This document shows positions 1 to 6,168 of a stretch of 9,869 nucleotides of DNA, piece by piece. A program made the position numbers and the translations under genes. How positions within the stretch are numbered: position 1 is the first letter of the stretch; each line of letters begins with the position of its first letter. The notes under the pieces were generated by a model. The model did no database searches, was not told where the DNA came from, and saw only the letters and a program-made list of their open reading frames with translations. The stretch comes from Thermoflexibacter sp. (GTDB lineage Bacteria; Bacteroidota; Bacteroidia; Cytophagales; Thermoflexibacteraceae). The DNA lies in the NCBI GenBank assembly GCA_025455345.1, contig JALOMS010000126.1:1-9869 (forward strand), written 5' to 3'.

Positions 1-496
1 CATTAAAAGCCCATACTACTGCTTTTTCTTTTCCTATACCAGATGTTCTTGCAATCTTATTGTAAAAGCCAAAGGCTATAATAATAACCACAAAACCACA
101 AGATTGGAGTCCCCAACATATTACTTTTATCAAATCTTTGGGATTGACAGCAAAATCAGTGAGTAAGACATAAAAAATAGAAAACGCAAAAACTGCCAAC
201 AAATTATTGGGAAATTTGATGAAGTAGTTTTTAAACGAATTGCCGTAATATTTTAGCCCTAAATTGTGCTGATGTTCAATGGACTTCTGTTCCATTTTCA
301 TTAATCCACTTCTGTAACCAAAACTTGCATATATTTCATTCATAGCTTCTTTCCATGCTTTTCCCTCGCCCAACTTCTCTTCTAAGGCGCAAGCATAATG
401 GTCGGTCATTTCATCAATGAAATCTTGATTTTCCAGCCAGCAAGTATTACGCAAGTGGTTTTCTATCAGTGCAATATGTTCTTTTTCAAGTTTCAT
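1..496 (-). CDS. PadR-linked membrane protein with N-terminal helical domain (3' end outside window)
   Basis: An open frame begins at ATG 496-494 and runs 165 codons to the window edge without a stop, so the C-terminus is missing. It starts 6 bp after the padR stop, which implies one transcript. Residues 1-60 are soluble and helical, with acidic and aromatic positions (NTCWLENQDFIDEMTDHYAC, then GEGKAWKEAMNEIYASFG). This resembles the small helical domain found at the N-terminus of many membrane proteins encoded beside PadR genes (HAAS/DUF1700-like); that resemblance is from memory, not a search. Two hydrophobic segments follow at about residues 98-113 and 124-145, so this is an inner-membrane protein. 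By analogy it may be the membrane partner or target of the PadR switch. Its substrate or signal cannot be told from the sequence. Confidence 0.8.
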   Translation of the reverse strand, partial: MKLEKEHIALIENHLRNTCWLENQDFIDEMTDHYACALEEKLGEGKAWKEAMNEIYASFGYRSGLMKMEQKSIEHQHNLGLKYYGNSFKNYFIKFPNNLLAVFAFSIFYVLLTDFAVNPKDLIKVICWGLQSCGFVVIIIAFGFYNKIARTSGIGKEKAVVWAFN

Positions 497-502
497 AGTA
501 TT

Positions 503-841
503 TTAAATGGAAAATTGAGGATTTAAGATATTTTGAAGGTGTTTCAAAGAACTTATCAGTTCTTCTATTCTGCTTGCCGCTTCTGTTTTGCCTTCCTTGG
601 TCAGGGAATAATATTTTCTTGCTCTTCCTTCTACGATTTCCGTTTCGGTTGTTACCAAACCTTCTGCTTCCAATTTGTGCAAAGCAGGATACAGCGCGCC
701 TTCGGTGATTTGCATTTCCTCATTGGTGATTTGCTTCACTTTTTGCGTGATTTCATAGCCATACATACGCTCCCGCTCCGCCAAGAGTTTTAGAATAATG
801 GTGGCAAGGCTACCTTTTAATATGGAGTTGTTCTGATTCAT
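503..841 (-). CDS. PadR family transcriptional repressor
   Basis: This 112-aa protein fits the small PadR subfamily, a winged-helix domain plus a short C-terminal dimerisation helix. Visible hallmarks are the N-terminal helix (LKGSLATIILKLLAE, about residues 8-22), MYGYEI (26-31), the recognition region ITEGALYPALHKLEAEGLV (45-63), and the wing ending in GRARKYYSLTKEGK (73-85). PadR proteins usually repress their own operon and a linked membrane or efflux gene, and release DNA on binding small ligands. The ATG at 841-839 is the only start that keeps the whole N-terminal helix. A candidate operator and promoter lie directly upstream (846-888). The membrane protein gene follows after 6 bp and is the likely co-regulated partner. 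The ligand is unknown. Confidence 0.93.
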   Translation of the reverse strand: MNQNNSILKGSLATIILKLLAERERMYGYEITQKVKQITNEEMQITEGALYPALHKLEAEGLVTTETEIVEGRARKYYSLTKEGKTEAASRIEELISSLKHLQNILNPQFSI

Positions 842-845
842 TGTA

Positions 846-888
846 CAAATATATATAATTTTATTCTATACCTCCAAATCTTAGGTAT
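846..888 (-). promoter_or_regulatory. Putative padR promoter with overlapping inverted-repeat operator
   Basis: On the minus strand TATATTTG (853-846) matches the Bacteroidota -7 consensus TAnnTTTG exactly. A TTTG at 878-875 lies 21 nt upstream and could be the -33 element. A perfect 6-bp inverted repeat, ATACCT (868-873) and AGGTAT (883-888) around a 9-nt spacer, overlaps this -33 element. A dimer bound there would block the polymerase, so PadR autorepression is the simplest reading. The predicted transcription start would fall almost on the ATG, so the message may have a very short leader or none. The role is inferred; the repeats are seen. Confidence 0.5.
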
Positions 889-895
889 TATTTTT

Positions 896-2257
896 TTATA
901 CATTATTTCCTATTAACCTTTTTTCTTCCTTAGTCAAGCCATAAAACTGGTACAATAACTCATCTATTTCTGTTTCTATACTGCTTGTATCTGCCTCTTT
1001 ATCAGCTTTTTTGAGGGTAAGAATCTGGTCAACTTTGGTGATGATGGATTGTTGCTTTTCCTTGCTAACTACGGGAATTGGAAAGTTTTTGACATAAATA
1101 TTAATCCAACGGGTAGTCCCCATACCACTTGTATTGGCAGTAGATTTGAGGTAAAAGGCAATCAGTTTAGAATTTAAAACTCCAAGTAAGTATTTGATTG
1201 CTAAGTCTTTGGGTGGAATTAGAAAATAAGCAGAATTGAGCAGATACACTTCTTCACTACAAAGCGCAAACCGTCCTTTGTCCGAAAGCTCTATCCAAAC
1301 AATTTTCTCCAATTGGAAATCATCAAAGAATGAAGTGGCTCTTAGATTTGTCCAATGCCTGCCTTGCGCTCCTCTTTGCTTAAATTTTTCGCCAAAACTG
1401 TCAAAGTATTGATAAAGTGTAGGATAGTCTTTTTCTACATTTACCTCGTTTCTGGTCAGAATTACATACAGGTTTGCAAACTCATAAACGTATTTTTGAA
1501 TATCGCGTCCTCTCAAAATTGGTTTGATAATCTTCTCATTATTAGCGTCTTGCTTTATTAATTTTATCTTTTTTGCTTCATCAATTACAAAAACATCATT
1601 TGCTCCTGTGGCTATTCCCAAGTTAATTTGGCAATGGAGTTGCTCTAATGAGGGGAAATTCTGACTTAATTTATTTAACAGTTTTAGTCGTTCTTTGCTT
1701 ACCAAATTCCAATTCTGTGCAGTCAAATCTTCTTGTTCGTAAAAAAACTCATGTTGTTTTACAAATTCATCAAAATTAGTCTTTTCATCATATTTTGCAT
1801 TGACAATCAGGATATTATCATTAAATTTTCCTTTTTGATAGGTAAGAATAGATGTATTTACTATCGCTTCCTCAAAAACTTGCGTTTCCTCAATATTAAT
1901 CACTTGCTGAATCGTAGATTTTTGAGTGAGAAACTCACGTGTTGGCTTTCCATATTCTGCCTTCAAAAAAGAGTTGGAAGTAATAAAGCCAATGAAACCT
2001 TCTTCACGAGCAATATGAAATCCTAATTCAAAAAAATAGCAAAACAAGTCTGCAAAAGATTGATGAACAGCATATTTGCCTTTCAAACTATCCCTGTAAG
2101 CAATATTGTCATGGCTAATATAAGGCGGATTCCCAACCACTATATCAAAGCCAATAAATTTACCACTTTCATCAAGCACCTCTGGAAACTCGAAACGCCA
2201 TTCAAAAAATCTCCTAAAAACCTCTCCATTGGCTTGGCTGTCAATCCTAATTTTCAA
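896..2257 (-). pseudogene. C-terminal half of Eco57I-type N6-adenine DNA methyltransferase (split by in-frame TAG)
   Basis: This frame carries the catalytic motif IV NPPY (residues 43-46, within FDIVVGNPPYI), the following motifs around ITSNSFLKAEYGKPTREFL (about 89-107), and a TaqI-like target-recognition region (INLGIATGANDVFVID near 210, ILRGRDIQKY near 250, GMGTTRWINIYVKNFPIP near 380). It is intact to its TAA at 898-896. The SAM-binding motif I is not here but in the frame just upstream, separated only by a TAG at 2311-2309. Both halves share one frame, and read-through would give KEEKENQIRSLSAKVEELKIRID. The only usable start after the TAG is a TTG at 2257-2255, which falls inside a conserved-looking helix, so this is probably not an independent gene. 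Alone it could not bind SAM normally. It could still form a split enzyme with the upstream half if both are made. Confidence 0.85.
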
Positions 2258-2308
2258 TTCTTCTACTTTTGCTGAAAGACTACGGATTTGGTTTTCTTTT
2301 TCTTCTTT

Positions 2309-3229
2309 CTACTTGTTTGTCAAAGAGTTATCAAATAATTTTTGCGTGCTAAGTTCGTAGAGTTCTGTTCCTAATTTCGTGTATTCTTTCACCAAAGGGT
2401 CGGACTGACGAATTTTGGTTTTTATATCACCTTTGATAAAATCAATCTGCTTCTCAAAAGCACGTTTTTTTTCTTTGTCCAATTCATTTTTATAACTACT
2501 AACGCACTCCAAATAATATTTAAAATTCCAATTGATACTTTTTTTGAAACCGTTGCTCAAATCAGTGGTCAAATCAAACCTACTCAATACAGAATTTCCT
2601 GTTTTGATATTGATGTCTATATTGGGCAGGGTTTCGAGTTGGAGGTAGCTTAAACCCACAAGGTTTTTAAAACCTTGTGGTTTTTGGTTTTGCGCTGGCT
2701 TGTAATACGCACTTTTCAGCAGTTCTATCCAAAGCCTTAGTTGGCAGATTTTCACCGAATTAGGATTGATGTCCACCCCCAAAAGGCAATTTTCTATAAT
2801 TGTTTGTTTTTCATGGAAAAGCGTTTCTTGGATAATTTGCGCTTTCAATGGCAGTTTACCGTCTTTGAGTTTGTAGGCTATTTTTTCTCCATAGTCTTCA
2901 TCTACAATATTGACTTCATCACTTTCAAGTATTAAATTGACTTTCAGGCGATTGTATGTATTTCTTTCAAATAAAATTCCTAACTCATATTTCAAATGCA
3001 AAACGTGGTTGAGCATAGACACCAAAAAGTGTCCAGAACCTACGGCAGGGTCGCAGATTTTCAAGGAGTTAATCAGTTCATTTGCCTGTTTTTGTTTTTT
3101 ATTTCTAAAAATATAGTTTTCCAAATCTTTGATAGTATCAAACTGAAAATCAAAGGCTTTGCTCATTTTTTTCAGTACACACGTATGCAAGAGTTCCCTG
3201 CACATATATTCGGTTACATAAGAAAACAA
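2309..3229 (-). pseudogene. Middle part of the same DNA methyltransferase: SAM-binding domain, N-terminus missing
   Basis: The frame encodes motif I of N6-adenine methyltransferases (CDPAVGSGHFLVSMLNHVLHL, with D60-G66 as the SAM loop) and motif II (GVDINPNSVKICQLRLWIELL, D153). Such wording is typical of Eco57I/type IIG-like enzymes of Bacteroidota. It stops at TAG 2311-2309, before the catalytic NPPY motif. At the other end it opens only at a TTG (3229) after a TGA 33 nt upstream (3262-3260). Complete relatives have several hundred further residues before motif I, including the nuclease domain of type IIG enzymes; none of that is here. The family-typical residues TEYMCREL (6-13) sit almost at the truncation point. 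Residues 183-193 (KPQGFKNLVGL) are encoded by a palindrome that looks inserted. I read it as a decayed restriction-modification gene. Confidence 0.85.
2656..2680. repeat. 25-bp palindrome embedded in the methyltransferase frame
   Basis: CCACAAGGTTTT and AAAACCTTGTGG form perfect 12-bp arms around a single T. The palindrome lies inside the methyltransferase frame and adds residues around KPQGFKNLVGL between the motif-II region and LETLPNIDINIKTGNS. From memory, relatives run almost directly from the YY to the LETLPNID stretch, so the extra peptide looks inserted in frame. This recalls palindromic elements that insert into coding regions in Rickettsia. Confidence 0.6.
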
Positions 3230-3351
3230 CTTATTAGCAATTGCAGATACAGGGAATCACAGAATAGTATTGGTAGATTTGTCAATATAAACCTTGATGA
3301 ATTTCCCAATGAAACATTTTTATTTCTATGAATATCATAGAATCTTGCCAT
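3230..3351 (-). other. Decayed sequence upstream of the methyltransferase fragment
   Basis: Read in the methyltransferase frame, the minus strand gives KCFIGKFIKVYIDKSTNTIL, a TGA, then FPVSAIANKLF joined to SYVTEYMC; a TAA lies just before the first stretch. A second frame opens at ATG 3351-3349 with MARFYDIHRNKNVSLGN and ends after 45 codons at a TAA. The two frames could be pieces of one former gene separated by a frameshift. No expected upstream methyltransferase or nuclease motif can be found. I do not recognise the pieces. Confidence 0.35.
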
Positions 3352-3544
3352 TTTAAAAGCCTTCCTTTTTTATTTAACAAAAATCAATATTAAATTAAAA
3401 ATTTAAGCTAAATTTTTTAATGTAATATAAATCATGTTTTTATGATACTTGACTTAAAGTTTTACTTTAACTTTGAGTATAAGCCCTTCATTATCAAAAG
3501 ACAAAATTTAGAGGGAAAGCTACTTATTTTTAAAAATTTTTACT

Positions 3545-3573
3545 AAAAAGTGGAAAAAAGTGGGAAAAAGTGG
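3545..3573 (+). promoter_or_regulatory. Candidate MraZ operator: three direct GTGG repeats, 10-bp period
   Basis: GTGG occurs at 3550-3553, 3560-3563 and 3570-3573, each preceded by five or six A residues, so the repeat unit is close to AAAAAGTGG with an exact 10-bp period. MraZ proteins are known to bind tandem direct repeats of this kind: TGGG with 5-nt gaps in Escherichia coli, and AAAGTG-type repeats in Mycoplasma. The array lies upstream of mraZ and abuts the -33 element of the candidate promoter, so MraZ probably controls its own cluster here. The array is seen; binding is inferred. Confidence 0.75.
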
Positions 3574-3603
3574 TTGATTTTTTGATATTTATTTTTATGT
3601 TTG
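3574..3603 (+). promoter_or_regulatory. Putative mraZ (dcw cluster) promoter
   Basis: TATGTTTG (3596-3603) matches the Bacteroidota -7 consensus TAnnTTTG, and TTG at 3574-3576 lies 19 nt upstream as the -33 element. The predicted start near 3608-3611 gives a 5' leader of about 250 nt before the mraZ ATG. The -33 element directly follows the third GTGG repeat, which suits regulation by MraZ. Confidence 0.55.
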
Positions 3604-3699
3604 TGTGCAGTAATATAACGGTAATCTATTCAAGTAATGCTTTCAATAAGTTTTGATTAACTGCTATGTTAGTGAAAGTTGGAAAGGTATCAAAGAGAG

Positions 3700-3723
3700 G
3701 TTGTTTGTAAAAATACAAACAAC
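3700..3723 (+). repeat. Perfect 10-bp hairpin in the mraZ leader
   Basis: GTTGTTTGTA (3700-3709) and TACAAACAAC (3714-3723) are exact inverted repeats around an AAAA loop. No T-run follows on the plus strand (AGCAG comes next), so this is not a standard intrinsic terminator. It may fold in the long mraZ leader RNA or be another small dispersed palindrome. Confidence 0.6.
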
Positions 3724-3755
3724 AGCAGAAAGCACAAACAATGGTATGAATAGCA

Positions 3756-3822
3756 CCTCCCCCCTGCCCCCTCATAAGGGGGAGAAAATACAAAAGGCTG
3801 TTTGAGGGGGTGTAGGGGGAGG
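3756..3822. repeat. G/C-rich palindromic element, copy 1
   Basis: The outer arms CCTCCCCC (3756-3763) and GGGGGAGG (3815-3822) pair. Inside, CCCCCTC (3767-3773) can pair with GAGGGGG (3804-3810) or locally with GGGGG (3778-3782). The middle carries GAGAAAATAC and AAAGGCTGTTT, which return in copy 2 at 6543-6618 in the same orientation. It is a dispersed REP- or MITE-like element ending 39 bp before mraZ. It lacks a T-tract on either strand, so terminator function is doubtful. The G-runs could form a quadruplex. Confidence 0.8.
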
Positions 3823-3861
3823 AAAAATGGAATTAAGAACTTATAAATCATAACTATATAG

Positions 3862-4302
3862 ATGTTTTTCTCAGGAGAATACGAAGCTACCCTCGACGCA
3901 AAGGGCAGATTGGTGCTACCCACCAAGCTGAAATCGGCTTTGCCTTCTGAAACGGGAGATAACATCGTGCTAATGAGAGGGTTTGAGCCTTGTTTGGTGC
4001 TGTATCCTTACTCTGAGTGGAAAAAGGTGTTTGACAAGGTAGCAGGGCTGAACGAGTTTAATGAGGAGTACAGAAACTTCCAACGTAACTTCTTGCGCGG
4101 CAATACGGAATTGGAATTGGACGCAAACGGTCGTTTCATAGTTCCCAAAAGCATGATGAAGTTTGCCAATATAGAAAAAGATGTGATTTTGGTGGGCATT
4201 GGCAACCGCATAGAAGTTTGGAATCCAGAGCGTTACGAGGAATTCCTCATCAAAGACCAAAAAGAGTTTTCTCAAATGGCGCAGAAAGTTTTAGGAAACT
4301 AA
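3862..4302 (+). CDS. mraZ: Transcriptional regulator MraZ
   Basis: The protein has 146 aa, the usual MraZ length, and two tandem SpoVT-AbrB-type DNA-binding repeats. The first is marked by DAKGRLVLP (residues 12-20) and the second by DANGRFIVPK (87-96). The N-terminus MFFSGEYEATLDAKGR is typical, which fixes the ATG start; no clear Shine-Dalgarno site is seen. MraZ forms ring-shaped oligomers that bind tandem direct repeats and control the dcw cluster, usually as a repressor of its own promoter. A matching array of three GTGG repeats lies about 290 bp upstream. It is the first gene of the cluster and is followed after 109 bp by rsmH, its almost universal neighbour. Confidence 0.98.
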   Translation: MFFSGEYEATLDAKGRLVLPTKLKSALPSETGDNIVLMRGFEPCLVLYPYSEWKKVFDKVAGLNEFNEEYRNFQRNFLRGNTELELDANGRFIVPKSMMKFANIEKDVILVGIGNRIEVWNPERYEEFLIKDQKEFSQMAQKVLGN

Positions 4303-4305
4303 CAA

Positions 4306-4391
4306 AATGACTAATTACGAATTAATAATTACTAATTATTTGTTAGTGAAGTGTTTGTGAATGTAAAAACAGATAGATGTAATTAGTCATT
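4306..4391. repeat. AT-rich palindrome filling the mraZ-rsmH gap
   Basis: AATGACTAATTAC (4306-4318) and GTAATTAGTCATT (4379-4391) are perfect 13-bp inverted repeats. Further ACTAATTA and TTAGTAATTA words lie inside and just after. The 109-bp gap between mraZ and rsmH consists almost wholly of this element. No promoter is evident. Such AT-rich elements look dispersed rather than gene-specific. Confidence 0.65.
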
Positions 4392-4411
4392 AATCATTAG
4401 TAATTAAAAAA

Positions 4412-5323
4412 ATGTACCACACACCCGTTTTATTAAAAGAAAGTGTAGAAGGTTTGGCGATAAAGCCTGATGGCGTGTATGTGGACTTGACTTTTGGCGG
4501 TGGCGGGCATAGCAGGGAGATTTTTAAGCAATTAGAAACAGGAAAACTCTTTGCTTTTGACCAAGATGATGACGCAGAAGCAAATGCAAAAAATGACAAG
4601 ACGTTCTTTGACAATCCGAAATTTCAATTTGTAAAGGCAAATTTCAGGCACGTAAAAAAGTACCTCAAACTCTACAAAATCAGTCAAGTAGATGGTATTT
4701 TGGCAGATTTGGGGATTTCCTCACACCAAATAGACGAGGGGAGCAGGGGCTTTTCTACACGCTTTGATGGTGCGCTTGATATGCGAATGAATCAACAGCA
4801 AGATTTTTCTGCGAAGGAACTAATTGCCAAGTATTCAGAAAAAGACCTACACAAGATTTTGGGTATTTACGGCGAAATCAAAAATGCGAAGACTTTGGCG
4901 CAAGCAATTGTAGCAGAGCGCATTAGAAAAGAAATAGCAACTACCCAAGATTTAAAAAATGTCTTGCAAAAGTACGCACCAAGAGGCGCAGAGTTCAAAT
5001 ACTTTGCCCAAGTGTTCCAAGCACTGCGAATTGAGGTAAACGAAGAAATGAAGGCTTTGGAAGAAATGCTGGTGCAAAGCACTGAAATACTGAAAGTTGG
5101 CGGAAGATTATCTGTCATTTCGTACCACTCTTTGGAAGACAGATTGGTAAAAAACTACATCAGCAAGGGCAAGTTTCATGGAGAGGTAGAGAAGGACTTT
5201 TACGGCAACGAAATCAAGCCCTTAGAAGCCGTAAACCGCAAACCCATAGAAGCAAGCGAAGAAGAAATCAAAGAGAACCCAAGAGCAAGAAGCGGGAAAT
5301 TGAGAATTGCGGTAAAATTATGA
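4412..5323 (+). CDS. rsmH: 16S rRNA (cytosine(1402)-N(4))-methyltransferase RsmH
   Basis: RsmH (MraW) methylates N4 of C1402 in the ribosomal P site, using SAM. The 303-aa length is normal. Visible signatures are HTPVLLKE (3-10), the SAM-binding DLTFGGGGHS (25-34), the acidic FAFDQDDDA after strand 2 (48-55), DLGISSHQID (99-108), FDGALDMRM (118-126), FQALRIEVNEE (202-212), VISYHSLEDRLVK (235-247) and the C-terminal NPRARSGKLR (289-298). The ATG at 4412 gives the canonical MYHTPVLL N-terminus. It sits in its normal place after mraZ. The gene downstream is not the expected ftsL but an unrelated AT-rich frame, and ftsL begins only 845 bp after the rsmH stop. Confidence 0.98.
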   Translation: MYHTPVLLKESVEGLAIKPDGVYVDLTFGGGGHSREIFKQLETGKLFAFDQDDDAEANAKNDKTFFDNPKFQFVKANFRHVKKYLKLYKISQVDGILADLGISSHQIDEGSRGFSTRFDGALDMRMNQQQDFSAKELIAKYSEKDLHKILGIYGEIKNAKTLAQAIVAERIRKEIATTQDLKNVLQKYAPRGAEFKYFAQVFQALRIEVNEEMKALEEMLVQSTEILKVGGRLSVISYHSLEDRLVKNYISKGKFHGEVEKDFYGNEIKPLEAVNRKPIEASEEEIKENPRARSGKLRIAVKL

Positions 5324-5329
5324 AAAGCA

Positions 5330-5367
5330 AAATCTGGAATGAATACGAAATGTGAAATCTGGAATGA
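5330..5367 (+). repeat. Direct repeat of a 13-mer after rsmH
   Basis: AAATCTGGAATGA occurs at 5330-5342 and again at 5355-5367, 25 bp apart. The first unit begins 7 bp after the rsmH stop. It may be a small duplication or a remnant left by insertion or deletion at this junction. No function is visible. Confidence 0.5.
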
Positions 5368-5443
5368 GAAATTAGGAATGTATAGTTGCATTTATACGAC
5401 TTTAAAAAATTGAATATCAGGTTTAAAATAGTTTATAATTGAG

Positions 5444-5878
5444 ATGAATACTGATGAAATAAAAGTATTGAAATTTTTAATCACAGAATTGAGCAGGGAA
5501 ATTAATGAAAGATTAAATGCTTTAAGTTTAGAATATGATAACATAGAAAAGCCTATTGGGGATAGTGATTACAAAGAATTTTTAGAATTATTTGGGCATA
5601 TTTTATCAAGTTATAAAGTTGATTTTGAAAATATTATAGATAGTATACTAAAAAACATAGAGATTGATAATTTTAATATAAACCTTACAGGAATAGAGCC
5701 AAGTACTTTTTATAGAAAAGGAAGAGCAGTAGTTGCTATAATGAAAACTCTTGTAGGAGAAACAGCTTTAAAAGTTTCATTAAATGGCTTAATAAGCAAA
5801 TTTGAAGATATAGACTGTTTTTATTATTCAAATGCTGAGATTATTCAAAACTATGCAAGGCAGGAATTTAATTCATAA
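5444..5878 (+). CDS. Hypothetical protein inserted in the dcw cluster
   Basis: I do not recognise this 144-aa protein. It appears soluble: no signal peptide and no membrane segment. The N-terminal half is rich in acidic and aliphatic residues and probably helical (EIKVLKFLITELSREINERL, then YKEFLELFGHILSSYKVDF, then FENIIDSILKNIEI). The second half has a basic patch FYRKGRAVVAIMKTLVGETALKV (residues 88-110) that may be a further helix pair. The frame is much richer in A and T than rsmH and ftsI, with many AAA, TTA and ATA codons, which suggests separate acquisition. It has the direction of the cluster but lies where ftsL normally follows rsmH. The ATG at 5444 follows GAG; no start signal is strong. 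A repeat element of about 167 bp follows its stop. Confidence 0.7.
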   Translation: MNTDEIKVLKFLITELSREINERLNALSLEYDNIEKPIGDSDYKEFLELFGHILSSYKVDFENIIDSILKNIEIDNFNINLTGIEPSTFYRKGRAVVAIMKTLVGETALKVSLNGLISKFEDIDCFYYSNAEIIQNYARQEFNS

Positions 5879-5900
5879 CTCATTACTAAACCTGTATTTT

Positions 5901-5930
5901 ATTCATAATTAATAATTTATTATTATGAAT
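5901..5930. repeat. AT-rich palindrome, shared with 9547-9566
   Basis: ATTCATAAT (5901-5909) and ATTATGAAT (5922-5930) form a 30-bp inverted repeat. The first 20 bases recur exactly at 9547-9566, before the last gene of the window. It is a dispersed AT-rich spacer repeat without visible function. Confidence 0.55.
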
Positions 5931-5935
5931 TATAA

Positions 5936-6102
5936 AAGTTCCGTAGGAACGACCGTTTTGTAAAAATAAAAAATTAAGAATTACAAAGTCCCGTAGGGAC
6001 GTACCTAAGATTAATTATCAAGTAGATGTGTCGTCCTTAACAGGACTTTAAAATACGGTATCAATGGGCTTTATTTTACAAAACGTAAATCCCTAACGGG
6101 AT
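5936..6102. repeat. Nested inverted-repeat element (MITE-like), about 167 bp
   Basis: Four versions of one palindromic word are arranged in two inverted pairs. The outer pair is AAGTTCCGTAGGAACG (5936-5951) and AAATCCCTAACGGGAT (6087-6102). The inner pair is AAGTCCCGTAGGGACG (5986-6001) and CGTCCTTAACAGGACTT (6032-6048). Next to the outer words, CGTTTTGTAAAA (5954-5965) and TTTTACAAAACG (6074-6085) are perfect 12-bp inverted repeats followed inward by matching AATAAA/TTTAT. The whole is thus symmetric with terminal inverted repeats of about 30 bp and codes for nothing. A miniature inverted-repeat element or a structured RNA are both possible. The gap 5879-6168 holds no gene. Confidence 0.75.
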
Positions 6103-6168
6103 AAAAAGACAATATAATAATTTTATTTAGCTCATAATTAATAACTAAAAACTCATAACTCATCACTT

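Larger units (their letters stand above)
3352..3861. other. 510-bp divergent intergenic region upstream of mraZ
   Basis: No gene is seen here. The left third is very AT-rich. It holds two small palindromes: ATCAT/ATGAT with a 6-nt spacer (3431-3446) and TTAAAGT/ACTTTAA with a 3-nt spacer (3454-3470). The middle holds the GTGG repeat array and a promoter (3545-3603). The right part would be an mraZ leader of about 250 nt with a strong hairpin (3700-3723) and a G/C-rich repeat element (3756-3822). These parts are listed separately. Confidence 0.8.

Noticed and set aside
2996..3331. 111-aa plus-strand open frame across the methyltransferase fragment
   Set aside because: It is antisense to motif I of the methyltransferase; its residues reflect the complementary strand and resemble no family.
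3756..3822. G/C-rich hairpins as intrinsic terminators
   Set aside because: No T-run follows the stem on either strand, and both copies lie in front of genes that must be expressed.
3690..3965. 91-aa open frame on the minus strand over the mraZ start
   Set aside because: It is antisense to mraZ and to the G/C-rich repeat, and its low-complexity Pro/Phe content comes from the repeat. No start signal or domain.
5319..5354. 11-codon frame ATG AAA AGC ... TGA overlapping the rsmH stop
   Set aside because: The ATGA overlap looks like translational coupling, but the peptide MKSKIWNEYEM is very short and built from the 13-mer repeat. Possibly a stub of a former gene, but not supportable.
5936..6102. 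CRISPR array
   Set aside because: The repeated words alternate in orientation and differ from each other, and spacing is irregular. The layout is a nested palindrome, not direct repeats with spacers.
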